Origin: CAZXNF01 sp050741255
GTDB taxonomy: Bacteria > Pseudomonadota > Gammaproteobacteria > Burkholderiales > SG8-41
Reading direction: 5' to 3'
DNA: 61,422 bases
Assembly (NCBI GenBank): GCA_050741255.1
Contig: JBOIEQ010000005.1
Location: 1 to 61,422 of the forward strand
Numbering within the stretch: position 1 is the first letter of the stretch; each line of letters begins with the position of its first letter. Shown here one piece after another: positions 50,846-58,809 of this stretch. The position numbers were made by a program, and so were the translations under genes. The notes under the pieces are model-generated. The model saw only the letters and a program-made list of their open reading frames with translations, ran no database searches and was not told the origin of the DNA.

Positions 50846-51676
50846 TCAAAACCGGTACAGCCGTCCCGGGTTGTCGACCAGAATGCTTCGGCGCACCGCC
50901 GCATCGGGCGCCCACGTTGCCAGCAGGTCGAACAGGTCCGCGTCGTCGGGCGGCTCGCCCTTCACCGATGGATGCGGCCAGTTGCTCGCCCATAGCAGCC
51001 GCTCCGGCACGGCTGCGACCAGTTCGCTGGCCAGCGCGCCAAGATCCGCATAAGCCGGAGGTCCCGACTTCGACCCGTGATACGGCGCGGACAACTTGAC
51101 CCAGCAGCGCCCGCCGTCCATAAGGCGGCGCAGCACCGGCCAGCCGCCGCGCTCACGCGCCACCGGCGCCGTGAAGCGGCCGATGTGGTCCACGACCAGT
51201 TCGCACGGCAGGGCCTGCAGTGTTTTTTCCCGCTCGGGCAGCGCTTCCCCCGGCAATTGCAGCTGCACGTGCCAGCCCACCCCGGCCGCCTTCGCGGCCA
51301 TCGCAGCGAGGTCGTCCCAGCCAAGCGCCCCTCCCGGGAACATGTGAAAACGGATGCCGCGCATGCCCAGCGCATCGAGTCGCTGCCACTCCGCGAGCGG
51401 TGCTGCCGGATCGATCACGGCGACACCCCGCGCCGCAGTGCCCAGCGCCTCCATCGCATCGAGCGTGCAGCCGTTGTCCGCGCCGTAGCAGGCGGGCTGC
51501 ACGATCACCACCCGCTGCAAGCCGAGGCGCTGCTGCAGCGCGCGGTAGGCGGCCACCGTCGCGTCGCGCGGCGGTACCGTGAGTCCGGGCACCGTGGCGA
51601 AGCGCGGATCGAAGATGTGCATGTGCGTGTCGCAGGCGCCCGGCGGCATCGCCACGCGCGGCGAGTTGACGCTCAT
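50846..51676 (-). CDS. Amidohydrolase, PDC-hydrolase (LigI)-like
   Basis: This is a 276-residue protein of the TIM-barrel amidohydrolase group. The first metal motif is ACDTHMHIFDP, and later conserved elements are ELVVDHIGRF and LLWASNWPHPSV with a final DNPGRLYRF. It resembles 2-pyrone-4,6-dicarboxylate hydrolase (LigI) and other small lactonases acting on dicarboxylic lactones. Only the fold-level assignment is safe. ATG 51676 overlaps the stop of the aldolase gene by 4 nt, so both belong to one operon. Confidence 0.85.
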   Translation of the reverse strand: MSVNSPRVAMPPGACDTHMHIFDPRFATVPGLTVPPRDATVAAYRALQQRLGLQRVVIVQPACYGADNGCTLDAMEALGTAARGVAVIDPAAPLAEWQRLDALGMRGIRFHMFPGGALGWDDLAAMAAKAAGVGWHVQLQLPGEALPEREKTLQALPCELVVDHIGRFTAPVARERGGWPVLRRLMDGGRCWVKLSAPYHGSKSGPPAYADLGALASELVAAVPERLLWASNWPHPSVKGEPPDDADLFDLLATWAPDAAVRRSILVDNPGRLYRF

Positions 51677-52473
51677 TTCGGGGCTTTCTTCGGTGCAAAA
51701 CCGCGCAGTTGCGTCGCCCGCGCGGTTGCGCCGGCCATCATGAAGGCCAGATCGCTGCCCGCCAGGATGAAACGCATGCCGAGCCCGATATAGGGCTCCA
51801 TGAGTTTGGGATCGTAGACGCCGCCCATGCCTGGAAACTTGCCGTGCTTGCGGCAGGCCGCGATCACCGTCTTGTACGCTTCCGGCACGCGCGGGTCGTC
51901 GAACTGGCCGTGGATGCCCATTTCCGCGCACAAATCGTTGGTGCCTATGAACAGCACGTCCACGCCTTCCACGGCGGCAATCGCGTCCGCATTGGCCAGC
52001 GCCTGCGGCGTCTCGATCATCACGATGACCAGGGTTTCCTCGTTGGCCTTGCGGGTAGCGGCCGCGGTCGGATGCGTCTCGAAGCGCAGCATGGGCTGGT
52101 TGCCCGCCACCGAACGATGGCCGATGGGCGGATAGCGGCAGGCATCCACGGCACGCCGCGCGGCTTCCGGTGTATCCACGTGCGGAAACACGACGCCCAG
52201 GGCGCCGTTATCCAGCACGCGCGCCGCGTGGTGATGCTCGTGGCCCGGCACGCGCACGATCGGCGTGACGCCGGTTGCAATCGACGCCATCGCGATCTGA
52301 CAGGCGGCATCCAGATCGAGCGCGCTGTGCTCCATGTCGATGAACAGCCAGTCGTAGCCGCAGGTGCCGGCGATGGTGGCGATGTCCACGGTGCGGGACT
52401 GGCGCAGGCCGAAGCCCAGTGCGAGTCCGCCCGCCGCGAGTTGCTGTTTGGTACGGTTGATCGCCTGCTCCAC
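51673..52473 (-). CDS. HpcH/HpaI-family aldolase
   Basis: This 266-residue protein has the class II pyruvate-aldolase pattern: YDWLFIDMEHSALD near the N-terminus, GVVFPHVDTPEAARRAVDACRYPPIGHRSV (read in parts), the metal-binding Glu in VIVMIETPQAL, Asp in LFIGTNDLCAEMG, and GMGGVYDP. Related enzymes cleave 4-hydroxy-2-oxo acids to pyruvate and an aldehyde. It is followed by the LigI-like hydrolase on the same transcript, consistent with aromatic or dicarboxylic acid catabolism. ATG 52473 has GAGGAGAAG upstream. Confidence 0.88.
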   Translation of the reverse strand: MEQAINRTKQQLAAGGLALGFGLRQSRTVDIATIAGTCGYDWLFIDMEHSALDLDAACQIAMASIATGVTPIVRVPGHEHHHAARVLDNGALGVVFPHVDTPEAARRAVDACRYPPIGHRSVAGNQPMLRFETHPTAAATRKANEETLVIVMIETPQALANADAIAAVEGVDVLFIGTNDLCAEMGIHGQFDDPRVPEAYKTVIAACRKHGKFPGMGGVYDPKLMEPYIGLGMRFILAGSDLAFMMAGATARATQLRGFAPKKAPK

Positions 52474-52540
52474 CGCGCTTCTCCTCAGGTTGCTTGCCCC
52501 CGATGTTAGGGGCTACTGATTGATTCCTCAAACTGATGGG

Positions 52541-52612
52541 CCGCCAAGACGCCGAGGCGCCAAGGAAAACCATGCCGGTTATTGCATTCTTGGCGCCTCG
52601 CCGGCTTGGCGG
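52541..52612. repeat. Octamer-type hairpin repeat upstream of mutL
   Basis: Left arm 52541-52566 (containing CCGCCAAG and GCGCCAAG) and right arm 52587-52612 are reverse complements at 23 of 26 positions, around a 20-nt loop. The repeats have an 8-nt period (GCCAAGNN). It lies in the gap between the aldolase start and mutL. Confidence 0.75.
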
Positions 52613-52643
52613 CAAACAGGTCTTTGACCCGGAACCCGCCCGT

Positions 52644-52649
52644 TATAAT
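52644..52649 (+). promoter_or_regulatory. Perfect -10 box for mutL, leaderless arrangement
   Basis: TATAAT ends 6 nt before ATG 52656, so transcription would begin at or next to the start codon. No ribosome site precedes the ATG. A TTGACC hexamer at 52624-52629 is present, but the spacing to the -10 is only 14 nt. Confidence 0.55.
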
Positions 52650-52655
52650 CGCGCC

Positions 52656-54455
52656 ATGCCCCGCATCCGGGTTCTCCCCGATCTCCTCGTCAGCCAGATC
52701 GCCGCCGGCGAAGTCGTCGAACGCCCCGCCTCCGCGCTCAAGGAACTGCTGGAAAACGCGCTCGACGCCGGTGCATCCAGCGTCGCCGTGCTGCTCGCGG
52801 GCGGGGGCGCCAAGCTCATCAAGGTCACCGACGACGGCGCCGGCATCCCGCAGGACGAGTTCGCGCTCGCCCTGACGCGCCACGCCACCAGCAAGATCGG
52901 CACGCTGGAGGACCTGGAACGCGTCGCCACGCTCGGTTTCCGCGGCGAGGCGCTCGCGAGCATCGCCTCCGTCTCCGAACTCGCGCTGACGAGCCGCACC
53001 GAGGGCGCGAAACACGCCTGGCAGGTCACCGCCCGCGGCCCCGAGATTCCGCCACCGGCCCCCGCCACCCACGCGCGCGGCACCTCCATCGAAGTGCGCG
53101 ATCTGTATTTCAATACGCCGGCCCGCCGCAAGTTCCTCAAGACCGAACAGACCGAGTTCGCGCACTGCGAGGAAGCCTTCGTGCGCGCGGCCATCGCCCA
53201 CCCCTCCGTGTCCTTCGCGCTCCAGCACAACGGCCGTGTCGTGCACAGCCTGAAGGCGCAGCCGCCCATGGACCGCGTGCGGGCGCTCCTCGGCGACGAC
53301 TTCGCCGCCGCGGCGATTCCCGTCGATGAAGGCGGCGCCATGCTGCGCCTCACCGGCTACGCGGCGAAGCCGACGTTCGCCCGCGCCTCGCGCGACGCCC
53401 AGTACTGCTTCGTCAACGGCCGCTTCGTCCGCGACAAGCTCCTCGCCCACGCGCTGCGGCAAGCCTACGCCGACGTGCTGCACCACGAGCGTTTCCCGGC
53501 CTACGTGCTGTTCCTCGATATCGATCCCGCCGTGGTGGACGTCAACGTGCACCCGACCAAGATCGAGGTGCGCTTCCGCGATTCGCGCGCCGTGCACCAG
53601 TTCGTGTTCCACGCCCTGCACAAGGCGCTGGCTGCCACCGGCGGTGGCGCGGCACCGGGGGCCGCAACCGCGCCTGCCGCGCCGGGCTGGGTACCCGGTG
53701 GCGGCGCGCCCGTCTACCGCCAGTCGGCGATGTCCCTCGCGCCGCTGGGGGCCGCCGAGAAAACGGCCTTGTACGACACCCTGTTCGGCCGCCGGGCGGA
53801 GCCCGCCGCCGGCGTCGCTGCGGCCGAATCTCCGGCCGGTGTCATGGCGGAAGCCGCCGCCGACACCGAAGCGCCGCCGCTCGGCTACGCGCTCGGCCAA
53901 CTCGCCGGCATCTACGTGCTCGCGCAGAACGCGCACGGCCTGATCGTCGTGGACATGCACGCGGCCCACGAGCGGATCATGTACGAGAGGCTCAAGTCGG
54001 CGCTCGACTCGCGCGCGCTGGCCGCGCAGCCGCTGCTCGTCCCCGTGAGTTTCCACGCCGACCGGCTGGAAGTCGAAACCGCGCAGGCGGAAGCCGCCAC
54101 CCTGCACCAACTCGGCTTCGAGATTGCGCCGCTATCGCCGGAAACACTGGCCGTACGCAGCGTGCCCGCGCCGCTCGTCGATGCCGATGCCGCGGCGCTC
54201 GCCCGCGACGTGCTGCGCGAGATCCGCGAATACGGCGCGACCCGCGTGCTGGAGGAGCAACGCAACACGCTGCTCGGCACCATGGCCTGCCACGCGGCGG
54301 TGCGCGCCAACCGCCGGCTCACGCTGCCCGAAATGAACGCCCTGCTGCGCGAGATGGAGGCGACCGAGCGCGCCGACCAGTGCAACCACGGGCGGCCGAC
54401 CTGGTTCCAGATCACGGTGAACGAGCTCGATAAAATGTTTCTGCGCGGCCGCTGA
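52656..54455 (+). CDS. mutL: DNA mismatch repair protein MutL
   Basis: This 599-residue protein has the GHKL ATPase elements ELLENALDAGAS, DDGAGI and TLGFRGEALASI, a variable linker (about 325-430), and the C-terminal endonuclease domain: VVDMHAAHERIMYE fits the DxHA(X)2E(X)4E metal motif, with ACHAAVRA and CNHGRPTW near the end. It is therefore the nicking type found in bacteria lacking MutH. It couples MutS to strand removal in mismatch repair. ATG 52656 starts MPRIRVLPDLL, the universal N-terminus; the longer frame into the hairpin is not supported. It may be leaderless. Confidence 0.96.
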   Translation: MPRIRVLPDLLVSQIAAGEVVERPASALKELLENALDAGASSVAVLLAGGGAKLIKVTDDGAGIPQDEFALALTRHATSKIGTLEDLERVATLGFRGEALASIASVSELALTSRTEGAKHAWQVTARGPEIPPPAPATHARGTSIEVRDLYFNTPARRKFLKTEQTEFAHCEEAFVRAAIAHPSVSFALQHNGRVVHSLKAQPPMDRVRALLGDDFAAAAIPVDEGGAMLRLTGYAAKPTFARASRDAQYCFVNGRFVRDKLLAHALRQAYADVLHHERFPAYVLFLDIDPAVVDVNVHPTKIEVRFRDSRAVHQFVFHALHKALAATGGGAAPGAATAPAAPGWVPGGGAPVYRQSAMSLAPLGAAEKTALYDTLFGRRAEPAAGVAAAESPAGVMAEAAADTEAPPLGYALGQLAGIYVLAQNAHGLIVVDMHAAHERIMYERLKSALDSRALAAQPLLVPVSFHADRLEVETAQAEAATLHQLGFEIAPLSPETLAVRSVPAPLVDADAAALARDVLREIREYGATRVLEEQRNTLLGTMACHAAVRANRRLTLPEMNALLREMEATERADQCNHGRPTWFQITVNELDKMFLRGR

Positions 54456-54463
54456 CGCGTCGC

Positions 54464-54615
54464 GAGTGATGAGTGATGGGTAATGGGTAATGGGTAATGG
54501 GTAATGGGTAATGGGTAATGGGAAACGATCACTCGGATTGACTGCAATGGCTGCCGCTCATCACTCATCACCCATCACCCATCACTCAGGAAAATGGCCT
54601 CCGGCCATTTTCCTG
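54464..54615. repeat. Heptamer-repeat inverted element C plus palindrome (mutL-miaA)
   Basis: Two GAGTGAT heptamers (54464-54477) are followed by six exact GGGTAAT heptamers (54478-54519). After 40 nt the reverse-complement series appears at 54560-54587 (ATCACTC, ATCACCC twice, ATCACTC). It runs directly into a perfect 13-bp inverted repeat with a 3-nt loop at 54587-54615. The right part of the element overlaps the 5 prime end of miaA. Confidence 0.85.
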
Positions 54616-55542
54616 ATGGGTCCGACGGCCAGCGGCAAGACCGGTGTGGCCATCGAACTCGCGAACCGCCTGCCCATCGAGATCGTCAGCGTCGATTCAG
54701 CACAGATCTATCAGGGCATGGATATCGGCACGGCGAAACCCGATGCCGCGACCCTGGCAGCGGCGCCCCACCACCTGATCGACATCCTCGAGCCGCACGA
54801 GTCCTATTCCGCCGCCCGTTTCCGCGACGACGCGACGACCGCCATGCGCGAAATCACCGAACGGGGCCATGTCCCGCTGCTCGTCGGCGGCACCATGCTC
54901 TATTACAAGGCGCTGACCGAAGGCCTGTCCGAACTGCCTGAAGCCGATCCCGCGATCCGCATGGTGATCGACACCATGGCCGAGGAAGACGGCTGGCCCG
55001 GCGTGCATGCGAGGCTTGCGCGGGTCGACCCCGAAACCGCCGCGCGGCTCGCGCCCAACGACGCGCAGCGCATCCAGCGCGCGATGGAGGTCTATCTCAT
55101 CGCGAACAAGCCGATGTCGGAAATCCTGAAGAAGCCCAAGTACTGGCATTTCCCGTACGCGCCGGTCAAGCTCGCGCTGATTCCCTCGGACCGCGCCGTG
55201 CTGCACGAACGCATCGCGCAGCGCTTCGAGACGATGCTGGAACTGGGGCTGATCGGCGAACTGCGCAAGCTGCGCGAGGAATACGCGCTCGACACCGAGA
55301 TGCCCTCGATGCGCTGCGTCGGCTACCGGCAGGCGTGGGACTACCTTGAGGGCAAGCTCACGCTGTCGGGCCTGCGCGAACAGGGCATCGCCGGCACCCG
55401 CCAGCTGGCGAAACGCCAGCTCACCTGGCTGCGCGGCATGGACGACGTGGAATTCTTCGACTGCCTGGAAGACGATCTCGGCGCCAAGGTTGCCGGCTGG
55501 CTGCAAGGCCAGTTGCCCGCCGCCGTCCCCGCCACGACCTGA
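54547..55542 (+). CDS. miaA: tRNA dimethylallyltransferase MiaA
   Basis: This is a protein of about 331 residues that adds the isopentenyl group to A37 of tRNAs reading UNN codons. Conserved elements are the P-loop LMGPTASGKTG, the DSAQIY and MDIGTAKP segments, LVGGTMLYYKAL, and GYRQAWDYL. The start is uncertain: conserved sequence begins at PPAIFLMG, and the nearest in-frame ATG upstream is 54547, which places a heptamer-derived HHSSPITHHS stretch at the N-terminus. An ATG at 54594 with AGGAAA upstream is out of frame by one. Neighbouring genes also serve tRNA modification. Confidence 0.9.
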   Translation: MAAAHHSSPITHHSGKWPPAIFLMGPTASGKTGVAIELANRLPIEIVSVDSAQIYQGMDIGTAKPDAATLAAAPHHLIDILEPHESYSAARFRDDATTAMREITERGHVPLLVGGTMLYYKALTEGLSELPEADPAIRMVIDTMAEEDGWPGVHARLARVDPETAARLAPNDAQRIQRAMEVYLIANKPMSEILKKPKYWHFPYAPVKLALIPSDRAVLHERIAQRFETMLELGLIGELRKLREEYALDTEMPSMRCVGYRQAWDYLEGKLTLSGLREQGIAGTRQLAKRQLTWLRGMDDVEFFDCLEDDLGAKVAGWLQGQLPAAVPATT

Positions 55543-55553
55543 CCTTCGCCGCC

Positions 55554-56264
55554 ATGTCCCCTCCGCGCCAGCAACCCTACCGCTACTACGACTTCGTCAT
55601 GGTGGCCTTCGTCACCCTGCTGGTGTGCTCCAACCTCATCGGTCCGGCCAAGATCGCGCAGGTCGAGTTCCCGCTGGTCGGCGCGCTGACCTTCGGCGCC
55701 GGCGTGCTGTTCTTCCCGATTTCCTACGTGTTTGGCGACATCCTGACCGAGGTCTACGGCTACGCGCGGTCGCGGCGCGTGATCTGGGCGGGCTTCGCGG
55801 CGCTCGCCTTCGCGTCCTTCATGGCGTGGGTGATCGTGCAGCTGCCGCCGGCGCCGTTCTGGAAAAACCAGGCCGCCTACGAAGTCGCGTTCGGCTCGAC
55901 GTGGCGCATCGCGCTCGCCTCGCTGGTCGCCTTCTGGTGCGGCGAGTTCGTCAATTCCTTCGTGCTCGCCAAGATGAAGATCCTCACCGCCGGGCGCTGG
56001 CTGTGGACGCGCACCATCGGCTCGACGATCTTCGGCGAGGCGGTGGACTCCGCGCTGTTCTACCCGCTTGCCTTTTACGGCAGCGGCATCATCCCCGACG
56101 ACAAGCTGCCGCTGGTCATGCTCGCTCAGTTCGTCACCAAGGTCGTGGTCGAGGTCGTGTTCACCCCTTTCACTTACGCCATCGTCGGCTGGCTCAAAAA
56201 GAAGGAAAACGAGGATTACTACGACCGGGACACGGATTTCAATCCGTTCACGCTGAAGGCCTGA
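55554..56264 (+). CDS. yhhQ: Queuosine precursor transporter (YhhQ family)
   Basis: This 236-residue protein has six helices and the DUF165/QPTR motifs VCSNLIGPAKIAQ, GVLFFPISYVFGDILTEVYGYARSRR, and GEFVNSFVLAKMKILTAG. In E. coli YhhQ imports preQ0/preQ1 used for queuosine in tRNA. ATG 55554 is 11 nt downstream of miaA, so the two tRNA-modification genes form one unit. No riboswitch-like structure is evident upstream. Confidence 0.93.
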   Translation: MSPPRQQPYRYYDFVMVAFVTLLVCSNLIGPAKIAQVEFPLVGALTFGAGVLFFPISYVFGDILTEVYGYARSRRVIWAGFAALAFASFMAWVIVQLPPAPFWKNQAAYEVAFGSTWRIALASLVAFWCGEFVNSFVLAKMKILTAGRWLWTRTIGSTIFGEAVDSALFYPLAFYGSGIIPDDKLPLVMLAQFVTKVVVEVVFTPFTYAIVGWLKKKENEDYYDRDTDFNPFTLKA

Positions 56265-56266
56265 CG

Positions 56267-56701
56267 ATGGAACCCCGTCCCCGCACCCGTGGTCCCACCG
56301 GCATGCAAGTCACATCCGCGGGCGCCGCGGCCGCCCTCTCGCTCTTCCTCACCTGCGCCCACGCCCAGGTGCCCGGCGGCGTACGTGCGCTGCAACTCCA
56401 GCGCGACCAGCAGCAGAGCGAATCTGTGCTGCGCAGCCAGCAATTCCAGCGCGAGGCGCAGCAGCCCGCGGGATCACCGGCCGTGACGCAGGAACGCGCC
56501 CTGCAGGACCAGGCGCAGCGCCAGCAACAGCAGCAATTGTTTCAGCAGCAGCGGATGCAGGAAGCCATCGGGAACGTGCCGCCCGCGTCGGGGGGTCCCG
56601 TGCGGCAGTTTCAGCCGCAGCAGTTCGAGCGGGAACGCCAGCAGCAGTTGAACCAGTTCGGCGCGGAGCGCGCGCTGCAGGATGCGACCGCGCCACGCTA
56701 G
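56267..56701 (+). CDS. Gln-rich exported protein
   Basis: This 144-residue protein is predicted to be secreted: hydrophobic AAAALSLFLTCAHA is followed by AQVPGG, then a Gln/Arg-rich body (RDQQQSES, QDQAQRQQQQQLFQQQRMQ, ERERQQQLNQFG). It has about 30 per cent Gln and looks helical or disordered. ATG 56267 is 2 nt after the yhhQ stop; a later Met (MQVTSAG) is also possible. It ends 11 nt before the stop of the convergent J-domain gene. No family or role is recognised. Confidence 0.65.
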   Translation: MEPRPRTRGPTGMQVTSAGAAAALSLFLTCAHAQVPGGVRALQLQRDQQQSESVLRSQQFQREAQQPAGSPAVTQERALQDQAQRQQQQQLFQQQRMQEAIGNVPPASGGPVRQFQPQQFERERQQQLNQFGAERALQDATAPR

Positions 56702-56712
56702 CGCCTGGCGAT

Positions 56713-57588
56713 TCACATTTTCGGAACGTACGGCGTTCGTATTCCCAGCAGCCTGTCGCACGTCACCGCAGCATCGATCGCGGCAGTAAACTTTTTGGGA
56801 TTTTCCGTGGCCAGCGATTCCACGAGCGATTTGTATAAATCCGAACCAGAGGCCTCATACCGCACCCTGCTGTTTTCAAAAGCCTGCCTGAACTCCGGGC
56901 TGCCCTTGTTGCGCTTGAAGTAGGCGTCGTACCATTTCAGGCGTTCCTGGCCAAACCGCAACAATTCCGGATGGGGAAGATCGCGGCCCGCCTGCGCGAT
57001 GGGCGCGTACACCCAGAAGCAGCGCGACGCATGCGCAAAACTTGGTGCGTCGGATGTGGACGCCTTGGCGCCAGGCCCCTCGACATGCTGCGGCGGGACA
57101 ACCCTCCCGGCCGATGCGGGCGGGGTGACAGGCTCCGCAGGCTTCTCGACCGCCCATAGGTAGACCAACCACAACGCGCCCCCAAACAACGCCAGCCGCA
57201 GCGCGCCCGTAAGCAGCGCCGAAAATCCACCGCCGGCGGCCTCCGCGCGGGATCGGCCCGCATTCCCGAACTTCGTTTCGTGCGTTCCGTCGTGCGCCGG
57301 GGTACTTTCCCGCGCCCGCGCCGAAGGCCGCAGCGACTCCTCCATCGCCTGCAGCGCCTCCTGCTCGGCGATCCAGACGTCGTGCGCCCGACGCTGGTCC
57401 GGATCGGAGAGAACGGCATACGCCTGATTGATGATCTGCATCCGGCGCTCCGCGACTGCCTGGTCCGGAAACCGGTCGGGATGGAACTGCTGCGCCAGCG
57501 TGCGGTACGCCGCGCGGATCACCTCGACGGGTGCGTTCCGCGCGACCTTGAGATTGTCGTAGTGGGTAACGACCCTGCCGCTATCCAT
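56713..57588 (-). CDS. J-domain membrane protein
   Basis: This 291-residue protein begins with a J domain (about 7-75: THYDNLKVARNAPVEVIRAAYRTLAQQFHPDRFPDQAV, read in parts), including the HPD motif that activates DnaK. A charged linker, one helix (ALRLALFGGALWLVYLWAV, about 133-151) and a C-terminal domain of unknown function (about 185-291) follow. It may deliver DnaK to the membrane. ATG 57588 begins the J domain. A decayed copy of the tRNA-Pro promoter lies 57-135 nt upstream and may act as its promoter. Confidence 0.85.
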   Translation of the reverse strand: MDSGRVVTHYDNLKVARNAPVEVIRAAYRTLAQQFHPDRFPDQAVAERRMQIINQAYAVLSDPDQRRAHDVWIAEQEALQAMEESLRPSARARESTPAHDGTHETKFGNAGRSRAEAAGGGFSALLTGALRLALFGGALWLVYLWAVEKPAEPVTPPASAGRVVPPQHVEGPGAKASTSDAPSFAHASRCFWVYAPIAQAGRDLPHPELLRFGQERLKWYDAYFKRNKGSPEFRQAFENSRVRYEASGSDLYKSLVESLATENPKKFTAAIDAAVTCDRLLGIRTPYVPKM

Positions 57589-57644
57589 CGACCTGTCCCG
57601 GAAATGTCACCTGGCTGTGTGATCGGGCGCGAAATCAGCGAACG

Positions 57645-57723
57645 GAAAACCGGCGCCATTGTAGCCCAGCGGTTTGGCCCGCCGGCCGCGGCGCAAGCGC
57701 ACCGTCGTGCCGGTCTGCGGCGG
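57645..57723. pseudogene. Decayed copy of tRNA-Pro promoter and MFS gene start
   Basis: 57645-57690 matches 59932-59977 at 41 of 46 positions, and 57691-57723 matches 60033-60065 at 30 of 33, with 55 nt missing in between. The source spans the tRNA-Pro promoter and the first codons of the MFS gene (TVVLVCGG; here TVVPVCGG). The -10-like ATTGTA (TACAAT on minus, 57658-57663) survives. It marks an old duplication of this locus. Confidence 0.75.
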
Positions 57724-57811
57724 GGCAGGTGGATTTTTTGATCTATCCGATCGAGGAACCTGCGTGTCTCATTCCGGAAGACCGCCCGGCCCTTTCGTAT
57801 CGCCCGCGCGC

Positions 57812-58807
57812 TCAGAGGCCGAACAGGGTACGGGCGTTGCCACCTCTCACCCGGTCGCGGACCGGCGCGGGCAAGGCATCGACCCTGGCCAGGATGCCCG
57901 GCATATCGGCAATGCCATGCGGGAAATCCGTGCCATACATGACATGCCCTTCGCCGAAGGACTTCAGCGTCATCGCCAGCGTGTCGGCCGAGAACAGGGC
58001 GGTGTCCGCATACAGGCGCTGGAGGTAGCTGGAGGGATGCGTGGCGATGTTCTCGCGGCATTCCACATAGGAATCGAAGCAGCGGTCCAGCCGCGGCGCC
58101 AGAAAGGGCAACGCCCCGCCGCCGTGCGCCACGATGAGCCGCAGCCGGGGGTAACGGTCGAAGAATCCGTCATGGATCATGCGCGAAACGGCCAGCGTGG
58201 AGTCAAACGTGAAGCCGACCGAGGCGGTCAACTGATAAACCTCCATGCCCATCATCCCGCAGCCGCAGGGCACCGTCGGATGCAGGAACACGGGCAGCCC
58301 CCGGCGGTCGATCTCGGCCCACACCGGAGCAAACAGCGGATCGGTCAGCGGCTTGCCGCCAATGTTGGAGAGGACCATGACGCCCACCGCGCCGCGGTCG
58401 GCTGCGCGCGCCAGTTCTTCCACCGCACTGGCGGGATACTCGAAGGGCAGCGAAGCCATCCAGCGGATGCGCTTCGGATGGTCCTGCTGGGCCCGCGCGA
58501 AGCTGTCGTTGATGGCGCGTGCGGCAGCGGCGCTGGCCGTCTCGTCGCCCCAGTACACGTTCGGCCCCGTCAGCGAAAGGATGGCCATGGCGACCCCCGC
58601 CTGGTCCATGGCGGCGAAGCGGTGCTCGTAGTCGAACATCGCCGGGATCGGCAGCATGAACTGCACGCCGTCGCTGTAGATCCATTCCTTGCCCGACGCT
58701 GCCCGCCCCATGGTGATGCGCGGCGCGCCGTGCGCGCGCAGAATGTCCAGCCACTCCTGGCACAGCATGTGGCTGTGCACGTCGATCACGTCATGCGGAG
58801 TGGCCAC
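57812..58807 (-). CDS. ACMSD-type amidohydrolase
   Basis: This is a 331-residue metal-dependent TIM-barrel enzyme. The first metal motif is DVHSHML, and others are PVFLHPTVP, LIVAHGGGALPFL and MYGTDFPHGIAD. It resembles the amidohydrolase_2 group, including 2-amino-3-carboxymuconate-6-semialdehyde decarboxylase and various hydroxybenzoate decarboxylases. The substrate is not predictable. It follows the Bug receptor by 2 nt, suggesting uptake and conversion of one organic acid. Confidence 0.85.
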   Translation of the reverse strand: MATPHDVIDVHSHMLCQEWLDILRAHGAPRITMGRAASGKEWIYSDGVQFMLPIPAMFDYEHRFAAMDQAGVAMAILSLTGPNVYWGDETASAAAARAINDSFARAQQDHPKRIRWMASLPFEYPASAVEELARAADRGAVGVMVLSNIGGKPLTDPLFAPVWAEIDRRGLPVFLHPTVPCGCGMMGMEVYQLTASVGFTFDSTLAVSRMIHDGFFDRYPRLRLIVAHGGGALPFLAPRLDRCFDSYVECRENIATHPSSYLQRLYADTALFSADTLAMTLKSFGEGHVMYGTDFPHGIADMPGILARVDALPAPVRDRVRGGNARTLFGL

Positions 58808-58809
58808 GG

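Noticed and set aside
52536..52655. Upstream extension of mutL into the octamer hairpin
   Set aside because: The extra 40 residues have no MutL homology, and MPRIRVLPDLL is the conserved start of the family.
49112..54615. Heptamer arrays as CRISPR repeats
   Set aside because: The units are 7 nt with no spacers between them, and each array has a reverse-complement partner. No cas genes occur in the window.
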